From Pseudanabaena sp. FACHB-2040 (lineage in GTDB: Bacteria > Cyanobacteriota > Cyanobacteriia > Phormidesmidales > Phormidesmidaceae), in contig NZ_JACJQO010000015.1 of NCBI RefSeq assembly GCF_014696715.1, positions 62,001 to 126,000 of the forward strand: a DNA stretch of 64,000 bases. The letters run 5' to 3'. The notes beneath the pieces are model-generated. The model was not told where the DNA came from, did not search any database, and saw only the letters and a program-made list of their open reading frames with translations. Each line of letters opens with the position of its first letter. Position 1 is the stretch's first letter. A program made the translations under genes and the position numbers. Of this stretch, positions 51,333 through 64,000 are shown piece after piece.

Positions 51333-51370
51333 CACAACAGTTGTTATGTACAAAAATAACAACTGTTGTG
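51333..51370 (-). promoter_or_regulatory. Perfect 15-bp operator palindrome over the promoter
   Basis: CACAACAGTTGTTAT (51333-51347) and ATAACAACTGTTGTG (51356-51370) are exact inverted arms with an 8-bp spacer. On the minus strand TTGACA (51382-51377) and TTATTT or TATTTT (near 51359-51353) form a promoter whose spacer holds one arm; the other arm covers the start. Each arm contains its own short palindrome, as for TetR dimer sites. It controls the membrane-protein gene at 50753-51322. Confidence 0.75.
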
Positions 51371-51424
51371 ATAATGTGTCAACGGGGTTGCCCCTGTTTT
51401 AGTTCTCTTGATAGTCAGCCTTAA

Positions 51425-51565
51425 AGGTCATGTGCCAACGCCATCGCTGATGGTGTGAGCCTAGACTTCCTGATTCAAGCCAAACTCCTCAGCCCAGACC
51501 AACAGCAGCAGGTTTTTCGGCGTTACATTGACGGGTTGCTGTCTACGCATAGCCGTTGTCCATGA
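51425..51565 (+). pseudogene. 3' remnant of a TetR-family regulator gene
   Basis: A 46-codon open frame ends in TGA and starts after an in-frame TAA at 51422, with no start codon before the conserved part. The translation (ANAIADGVSLDFLIQAKLLS, PDQQQQVFRRYIDGLL) matches the final helices of TetR regulators ('A-ADGL-L--L' then 'YIDGLL'). Only ~55 bp separate it from the operator, too short for the missing DNA-binding domain, so the gene has lost its 5' part by deletion. Confidence 0.55.
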
Positions 51566-51599
51566 AAAGTTTGTAGCCACTTCAGCAAGTAATGTGCCA

Positions 51600-52223
51600 A
51601 TGCAAAGCAATCTGACATTTAGCAGCATGGTTGCATTGTTCAGCGCCCTGATTGTTCTGGCAGCTATTCCCAGTGTAAGTGTATTGGCTGTCTCTACTCG
51701 GGCAGCGACATCGGGCTTTATTCATGGTGTTTTCACGGCTATGGGAATCGTGCTCGGCGACATCATTTTCATCCTTATAGCTATTTGGGGCTTATCGTTT
51801 CTAGCTGAGACAATGGGTAGCCTGTTTGCTCTCATAAAATACCTGGGTGGAGCTTATCTAATTGGTTTAGGGATAGCGTTGTGCAGGTCAAAATCAAGCT
51901 CTGTTGAGTCGGAGGAAGCTGTAGACTCTTCTTTGCTGTCTAGCTTTTTGACTGGACTGGCAATTACAATGGGCGATCAAAAGGCGACCCTATTCTATCT
52001 TGGGTTTTTCCCGGCGTTTCTTGATATTTCTGAAGTATCTTATTTTGATACTGCCATTATTATTGCAATTGCAGCAGTAGCCGTAGGGGGTGTAAAACTG
52101 GGCTATGCATTCATGGCAGATAGAGCCAGATTACTGATTAGTTCTAGAATCAGGAAAGGCATGAATCTTGTTGCTGGCTGTGTGATGATTGCTGTTGGGG
52201 TATTGTTAATAACAAAAGCTTAA
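51600..52223 (+). CDS. LysE-family exporter
   Basis: A 207-aa inner-membrane exporter of the LysE/RhtB superfamily. The start MQSNLTFSSM is used; upstream codons run into the TetR remnant. Six hydrophobic segments are present. Family marks are AAIPSVSVLAVSTRAATSG, GIVLGDIIFILIAIWG and LIKYLGGAYLIGLGI, plus FLTGLAITMGDQKATLFYLG. LysE proteins export amino acids or small cationic compounds. The substrate is not readable. It follows the regulator remnant by 34 bp, and the two may once have been co-regulated. Confidence 0.85.
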   Translation: MQSNLTFSSMVALFSALIVLAAIPSVSVLAVSTRAATSGFIHGVFTAMGIVLGDIIFILIAIWGLSFLAETMGSLFALIKYLGGAYLIGLGIALCRSKSSSVESEEAVDSSLLSSFLTGLAITMGDQKATLFYLGFFPAFLDISEVSYFDTAIIIAIAAVAVGGVKLGYAFMADRARLLISSRIRKGMNLVAGCVMIAVGVLLITKA

Positions 52224-52550
52224 TTTTGTGGTTCTAGCCCACTAGTTTTCTGTACTAGAACTACGACGTTGGTTTACAGAAAGGTTGAAGGCTTACAGAC
52301 AGGCCCGGTGCGATCGCATCTTCAGCAATTCCAAAGCGACTAGTCTGCATGGAACGGGGATTTCTACCAGACGGGGCTGTAAGCCACACCGGACTAGCCC
52401 AGCAGACAGCAATCAACCTATAGACCTAGCAAGTCTTTACAAAAGTTCAACAAACAATACATAGGCTCTGCTCAAAATCTATCTTAGAGCATAATTTTTG
52501 AGCGGCTTTTTCTCCTACAAGAGAGTGGGGTTTAGTAGATGTAGGTGTGA
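52224..52550. other. Region upstream of the NRPS genes
   Basis: About 330 bp. GTTCTAG (52231-52237) and CTAGAAC (52255-52261) form a small hairpin after the LysE gene. CATAAT at 52490-52495 is a possible -10 for the NRPS operon, but I see no good -35. An AGGTG motif is 5 bp before the ATG at 52551. No gene is seen. Confidence 0.45.
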
Positions 52551-55500
52551 ATGACTTTAGACAAACTGAATCAGGAGCAAATTGAGGAAGATGTTTTCAT
52601 CTTTCCAGCTTCGTTTGCTCAGCAGCGTTTGTGGTTTATCGAGCAGCTGCTTCCTGGGGAGACTCTATACGTCATTCCGCTTGTATTTCGGCTCACGGGC
52701 TCACTGGAGCGATCGCAACTTGAGCAAAGCATTCAAGCAATTGTCCACCGCCACGAAAGCCTTCGAACTACGTTTGAGGTGGTAGACGGGCAGCTGGTGC
52801 AAGCGATCGCGCCAGATCTACAGGTGCCGCTCAGATTTATTGATCTACGGGAAACACCTGCTAGCAGCCGAGAAAAGACTGCACTGGGCCAGATTTGGCA
52901 AGAGATTCAGCAGCCGTTTCACTTGAGTCAGGGGCCGCTGTTTCGAGTGCAGCTGTGGCAGTTACAGGACAATGAACATCTGCTGTTAATGGCCCTGCAC
53001 CACATTATTTTCGATGAGTGGTCCAGCGGCGTTTTAATCCGCGAGCTGGGTGAGCTGTATACGGCATTGGTGGAAGACCAGCCGATTGCCCTACCGGAGT
53101 TGGCCGTTCAATATGCCGATTTTGCCCACTGGCAGCGGCAGTGGCTGCAGGGGGATGTGCTAAACACTCAACTTCGTTACTGGAAGCAGCAGCTCAAAGA
53201 TGTTCCTATGCTCAATTTGCCCGGGGCTGCCCCTCGGTTGGGAGAGCTGCAGGGGCATCGGGGAGCTAGCCAGCTACTGGAGTTGCCGCAGTCGTTACTT
53301 GATGCGCTAGAAGCGTTAAGCCAGCAGGCGGGCGTGACGCTGTTCATGACCTTGTTAGCAGCGTTTCAAACCTTACTGCATCGCTATACGGGACAGAGCG
53401 ACATTGCTATTGGTTCTCCCATTGCCAACCGTCACCGCAGCGAACTGGAGGGCTTGATTGGATTCCTGGTCAACAGCCTAGTGTTGCGAACCAGTTTGGC
53501 AGGAGATCCCACCTTTCGCGAACTGCTAGACCGAGTGCGCGACGTCACGCTAACGGCCTATGCTAATCAAGACTTGCCCTTTGAAAAGCTGGTAGAGGAG
53601 CTGCAGCCAGTTCGTAACCTGGGTCAAAATCCGCTATTTCAGGTGGTCTTTGCGCTGCAAAATACGCCCATAGAGCAGCTAGTATTGCCGGGATTGGTCC
53701 TCAGCCCGATGGATCTAGAGACTAAAACTGCCCGCTTTGACCTGGAACTATATGTTTGGAAATCCACCGATAACTTTAGAAATCTATGGGGTAAAGGCTG
53801 GCAGCAATCTGATGGATTGCGTGGGATAGTCGTTTACAACACTGATTTGTTTGATGCAGCCACTATTGCATCTCTGCGACATCATTTTCAAACTTTGCTA
53901 GAGGCTATTGTTGCTAATCCAGAAGCGCCCCTCTCTGCCCTGCCCTTATTGACTTCAGGTGAGCAAAAAGAGCTGCTGCGGCATTGGCATAGCACCCAAT
54001 CTAGCTATCCTGAAGACTGTATTCATCACCTTTTTGAAGCGCAGGTTAGGCAAAGACCAGATGCGATCGCACTCAAATTTGGCGATCAGCAGTTCACCTA
54101 TGAGGCGCTAAATCAGGGCAGCAATCAGCTAGCGCGGTATCTGCAAAGGCTAGGAATTGGCGCTGAAGCGCGGGTCGGCATTTGCCTGGAGCGAGGCATT
54201 GAAGCGATCGCAGCGATGCTAGCGATTCTTAAAGCGGGGGGAGCTTATGTGCCGCTCGATCCCAGCTATCCCCCCGAACGGCTGCACTTCATGCTGCAGG
54301 ATGCCGAGATTGCAGTGGTCTTAACCCAGACGGGCTGGGCAGATTCGCTCCAGAACGAGGGCACGACCGTCATTTGTCTGGATCAGGAATGGGATGCGAT
54401 CGCACAAGAACCAGACACGGATCTAGCGACTCCTGGCACAGCCGATCAGCTAGCCTACGTCATCTATACTTCTGGTTCCACCGGCACACCTAAAGGCGTC
54501 AGAGTGCCACACCGAGCAGTGAATCGCTTGGTCTGTGAGACTGACTATGTGCAGATAGAGGCTTGCGATCGCATTGCCCAAGTCGCCAACTTGGCCTTTG
54601 ATGCTGCCACCTTTGAGGTGTGGGGCGCTTTGCTTAAGGGTGCCCAGCTGATTGGCATTGAGCGAGAAACCACGCTTTCGCCCGCTGATTTTGTAGCCGA
54701 ACTGCAGCAGCAGCAGATTAGCATTCTGTTTCTAACCACGGCGTTATTCAACCAAACGGCCAGTCAAATTCCGGCTGCTTTTCGTTCGCTCAAATATCTC
54801 TTGTTCGGAGGCGAAGCAGTCAATGTCGATCGCGTGAGAACTGTACTGCAGCAGGGCAAACCCCAGCATCTACTCCACGTCTATGGCCCCACCGAAAACA
54901 CGACCTTTTCCACCTGGTATGAGGTGCAGACCGTTCCAGAAAACGCGGCAACGATTCCCATTGGTCAGGCCATTGCTAATACCCAGGTGTATTTGCTGGA
55001 TGCCAAGCTCAACCCAGTTCCAGCAGGCGTTATCGGCGAAATTTATTTAGGCGGAGCTGGCCTGGCCCAGGGGTATTTGAACCGCCCGGAGCTGACTGCA
55101 GAGCGGTTTATCGACAGTCCCTTTCAGGAAAATGGGACGTGGAGCGAAGAAGAATCTTTTCCTCCCCTACTCTACAAAACTGGCGATCGCGCCCTTTACC
55201 GCCCCAACGGCAACCTTGAATTTTTAGGACGCGCAGACCACCAAATCAAGATCCGGGGATTTCGAGTAGAGCTAGGCGAAATTGAGGCAGTTTTAACCCA
55301 GCATCCGACGGTGCAAACAGCAGTGGTAGTGGTGCGTGAGGTAGACAGCGATTCGCAGGAGCCGTCTGCTGCAATGGACCGCCAGCTAATTGCCTATGTG
55401 GTACCTAAAGCAGCGGCAATGCCAACAGAGCGGGAGTTGCGATCGTTTCTTAAGCAGACCTTACCGGCCTACATGCTGCCAGCTGCCTTTGTCGTGCTGG

Positions 55501-55897
55501 ATGCGCTCCCCCTAACTGCAAACGGCAAGGTCAATCAGAAAGCGCTGCCGCCTCCCGATCTGGTCGCTCTCCAGGGAAGCAGCTCCACCGTTGCTCCTAC
55601 CACTTCTCTAGAGCAGTCCCTGGTCGAGCTTTGGTCTCAACTTTTGGGACGAAAACAGGTGGGCATTTACGACAACTTTTTTGAGCTGGGCGGGCATTCC
55701 CTGCTGGCGACCCAACTAGTCTCGCGCATTCGAGATCGGCTGCAGGTGGAGCTGCCGCTCCGCAGCGTGTTTGAAACTCCCACGATCGCAGAACTGGCAC
55801 CCGAGATTGAAGCGCTGAAACGGGCAACGCAAGCAGGTGGCCGCTCAACAAATCCGTGGCAAGCAGCGGGTTCGCAACGACGTGAGGAAGTAGAACT

Positions 55898-55901
<4 letters not shown>
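52551..55901 (+). CDS. NRPS, module 1 (C-A-T)
   Basis: A 1116-aa nonribosomal peptide synthetase. Condensation domain at ~15-465: PASFAQQRLWFIEQ and HHIIFDEWSSG, where the usual HHxxxDG glycine is glutamate. Adenylation domain at ~487-1010: TSGSTGTPKGV, FDAATFEVWGAL, YGPTENT, GRADHQIKIRGFRVELGEIE and the lysine in TANGKVNQKAL. Carrier domain at ~1025-1090: DNFFELGGHSLLATQ, Ser ~1050. By eye the specificity positions read D-A-F-F-L-G-V-T-F(-K), in the class of Val/Ile codes. There is no loading module, so the C domain may act as a starter domain for an acyl group or receive a partner in trans. It overlaps module 2 by ATGA. Confidence 0.9.
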
Positions 55902-61881
<5,980 letters not shown>

Positions 61882-61885
<4 letters not shown>

Positions 61886-62826
61886 GGCATCAGATACCGC
61901 AAGCATTGTTCGTACTGGTCTGGATAATCTCGGGCTACTCTTTGCTCTAGGCGTCGTGCGATCGCAACATCGTGCTTGGCATTGCCGATTAAATGGGTGT
62001 AGCCCAATAGGTTTGGCTGCTCCGAGGCAAAGGCAGCTTCTGGCGAGTCAAACAAGCACTGTATGTTGACTTTTTCAAAGCTAGAGCCAGTCGCCTGCTG
62101 ATGGTATGCCAGACAAGCTGCCAGAAAATACTGCTCCACTAGCAAACAGTCTCCCAGCTTGTTGTCCATTCGGGCAAAGGCTGCCTGATTGTGAGGGTGA
62201 GTTGCCATCTGGAGCGCGAGATCGGCATAGTGGCGAATAAAGTCCACCCGATTGCCGCCAAAAATGCCGCAGCAGTATGCCTGACTGTAGCGCTGGGCAA
62301 CAGCCCAGTGCCACTCATCTGGAAGCCATCCACCTGTAGCTTGAACAAGCTGATCAAAAGCTTCGGGGCGGTACCACCAGCAGGTAGCATCAACGTGGCC
62401 AAACACAAAATACTCTGGGTTCTGGGCAAAGACGGGGGCGACATCGAGAGCCTGGGGCAACGCCTTCCACAAAAACACATCGCTATCTACGTGAATAAAG
62501 GGATGGCTCTGGCTGCGGTAGGCCCACAGCTTGCCCAAAATCCACCAGGCTGGGTCTTGGTCATACAGAGCATTCAGCGCGGTTGAAACCGTATCAAACT
62601 GAAGGCCGAGACCATCCACTAGCATTTTGGCTCCCTCATCATCGGTCACCAAAGTTGTTTCTGGATAATGCTTGCGGGCCGTTTCGAGAGAGAGAATCCA
62701 GGCCAGCAAGTGGTGTTTCTCGCTCAACCAAATGGTTTGCCGATGCGCCTGAAAGGGCTTTGTCCAAAAAGACCAAACTGAGCGGGTAATGGATTGCCCC
62801 TGAGCTGGGCTACTCAACGAGGTCAC
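61882..62826 (-). CDS. DUF6734-like, glycosyltransferase-type protein
   Basis: A 314-aa protein. It has the look of a GT-A sugar transferase: HVDSDVFLW supplies a DxD-like motif, with TLVTDDEGAKMLVDGLG and WYRPEAFDQLVQATGG around it. DUF6734 proteins share this arrangement and are found beside peptide and lipid biosynthesis genes. The stop codon overlaps the stop of the NRPS gene by 4 bp on the opposite strand, so the two genes converge. It is co-transcribed with the HhH/TIG gene, ATGA overlap at 62823-62826. A tailoring role on the NRPS product is possible but not shown. Confidence 0.65.
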
Positions 62827-64000
62827 AGGAGCTGACCTCCAATCGCCCCGCCCGGGCCGTAGTAGCTGCTGGCTAATACGGTAAAAGAGTCTTGGCTAAT
62901 GGCTTTGCCACCTGCAGTCTGCACCGAAATTTTTACTGGCCCAGGCGGGAGAGAGGGCACTCTAACGGCAAGCTGCGTTCCAGTAGAGAGACTAAGCACC
63001 GTAGCAGTTGTATTGCCAAATTGAACGATGACCGTTCCGGTGTTAAAGCCGCTGCCTGATAGCGTAATGCGGTCGCCTGCTCTGCCAGAGGTGGGCGAAA
63101 ATTGGCTAGCCGGTGGGCCAAAGGCAGGGGCTGCAGGGGGCAGCGGATCAACCACAAACTCGCGAATAAATTGATTGTTCGTGGGGGCTTGATCTAGCAG
63201 CGTGTTGTCTGGATCAACGGTAAAGCTAACCCGGTAAGCTCCCGGCTGATCTAGCCTCGCCGTAAAGCTAGTGGACGGATCTGCCGACCGCTGCTGTGCA
63301 AGCAGAGGCGCATGGAAGTAAGTTCCTTCGGCCACTAAGATGTCCGTTTCTCTGATCGGCAGATCCTCGCCAGGATCGACGGGCCGGAGGCTGGTTTGGG
63401 CGCTGGTATCGGGCAGGCGCTGAACGGCTCTAAAGACCTCCCATTTCACAGGGAATTTGCCGGTTCCGAGCGTGCCCTGATTGATCAGAGCAGCTTGAAA
63501 CGTAACCTCGTCCTGCACCCGGATTGAAGCAGACGGTTTGAGGGTAATATTCAACACGCAAAGCTCAACAACATCGGCCCGCCAAGGTCGGGTGTTGGTT
63601 TTTTGATCCTTCACCTTGACAGAGACAAGCCCGCTGCCCACGGCTCCTCTGGGCATCTCCACCGTGAGGCGAGTGCTGGTCCGTTCTCGAATGGTAGCTA
63701 GCCTGTCTTGAAAGTAAACTTCCACCTTGTCACTAGCCAGCCCCAGGTAGCCCCCGTCGATCATCACGATGCTGCCAGGAGAGCCACTTTCAGGCTGCAC
63801 CTGAGCAATGAAGGGCAGCTGCCGCCACAGGCGCAGCCGGGATTCATCTAGCCCCGTTTTGACAGACACTTCTGTGAGCGTAGCTGGGGTTTGTGTAGTG
63901 ACCTGCAAATCGTTGACCGTATGAATGCCTACGGTCTTTAGCTTTTGAATTTCTCCGGCCTGGATGTCGGGCAGGGTTTCTAACCGCTGGTCGGTGCCCG
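62823..64000 (-). CDS. HhH/TIG/CARDB-like protein, 5' end outside the window
   Basis: A coding sequence that continues beyond position 64000. The frame is open to the edge, so an internal TTG at 63908 is not the true start. In the visible 392 codons, the upstream part (IQKLKTVGIHTVNDLQ, VSVKTGLDESRLRLWRQLPF) resembles a helix-hairpin-helix DUF4332 domain. Next come an IPT/TIG domain (GSPGSIVMIDGGYLGL), a CARDB-like beta segment (VQDEVTFQAALINQGTLG) and a second TIG (SPTSGRAGDRITLSGSGFN). The C-terminus is Gly-rich (YYGPGGAIGGQLL). Such TIG/CARDB modules are usually extracellular or structural. It precedes the DUF6734 gene in an operon facing the NRPS. Confidence 0.75.
   Translation of the reverse strand, partial: GTDQRLETLPDIQAGEIQKLKTVGIHTVNDLQVTTQTPATLTEVSVKTGLDESRLRLWRQLPFIAQVQPESGSPGSIVMIDGGYLGLASDKVEVYFQDRLATIRERTSTRLTVEMPRGAVGSGLVSVKVKDQKTNTRPWRADVVELCVLNITLKPSASIRVQDEVTFQAALINQGTLGTGKFPVKWEVFRAVQRLPDTSAQTSLRPVDPGEDLPIRETDILVAEGTYFHAPLLAQQRSADPSTSFTARLDQPGAYRVSFTVDPDNTLLDQAPTNNQFIREFVVDPLPPAAPAFGPPASQFSPTSGRAGDRITLSGSGFNTGTVIVQFGNTTATVLSLSTGTQLAVRVPSLPPGPVKISVQTAGGKAISQDSFTVLASSYYGPGGAIGGQLL

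Noticed and set aside
62823-63908. A complete 361-aa protein starting at the TTG at 63908
   Set aside because: The frame is open to 64000 and encodes a coherent HhH-like domain upstream of the TTG, so the gene is partial at the window edge.

Overview
The window is cyanobacterial. The HIP1 octamer GCGATCGC and its flanked forms recur throughout, both inside genes and between them. Several families are typical of or restricted to cyanobacteria: DUF928, DUF1822, BicA with a NhaS3-type antiporter, an Mrp operon starting at mrpC, the NrsRS/RppAB two-component pair, and DUF4394 with C-terminal ~46-residue repeats. The mixture of long hybrid kinases, short tandem low-complexity repeats and nonribosomal peptide synthetase (NRPS) genes suggests a filamentous or otherwise large-genome species. 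No rRNA, tRNA, CRISPR array or transposase gene was seen.

Layout. 0.2-5.2 kb: minus-strand operon of a sigma-like protein, a DUF1822 protein, a CHAT-protease/CHASE2 membrane protein and a DUF928 lipoprotein. 5.6-14.3 kb: aldo/keto reductase, then NrsSR-like kinase/regulator divergent from an RND heavy-metal efflux adaptor, pump and lipoprotein. 14.4-19.7 kb: PLP decarboxylase, LuxR-type regulator, an unknown 344-aa protein, a gene remnant, and two tandem 471-bp units, each with a leader hairpin and a paralogous ~80-aa protein. 20-24.3 kb: YchJ and exonuclease, then an arsenic cluster (arsR, arsI, arsH, dual-specificity phosphatase, DUF6713-like membrane protein) and a VOC protein. 24.5-28.6 kb: MerR-like regulator with a VWA protein, and a DUF4394 protein. 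28.7-33.7 kb: Cache-domain kinase, GH13 glucosidase, small protein, MarR regulator.

34-41.6 kb is a sodium/inorganic-carbon island. bicA and a NhaS3-like antiporter are transcribed leftwards, and mrpC-D-E-F-G-(DUF4040)-B rightwards from the same intergenic region. BicA imports bicarbonate with Na+, while NhaS3 and Mrp export Na+ in exchange for H+, so together they could sustain Na+-driven carbon uptake. 42-52.2 kb holds a large hybrid kinase, an esterase, a divergent glutathione-reductase homologue, a NYN/LOTUS-like protein, and a membrane protein whose promoter carries a perfect operator palindrome beside a decayed TetR remnant, then a LysE exporter.

52.5-61.9 kb is a compact two-gene NRPS: C-A-T, then docking-C-A-N-methyltransferase-T-thioesterase, overlapping by ATGA. 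It is predicted to make and release a short N-methylated peptide, possibly N-acylated. Facing it and touching its stop codon are a glycosyltransferase-like DUF6734 gene and an HhH/TIG/CARDB-like gene that runs off the right edge.

A recurring theme is repeat DNA translated in frame inside long genes: an inverted low-complexity insertion in a kinase ATPase domain, 24-bp tandem repeats in an NRPS condensation domain, and palindromic repeats in NRPS linkers.
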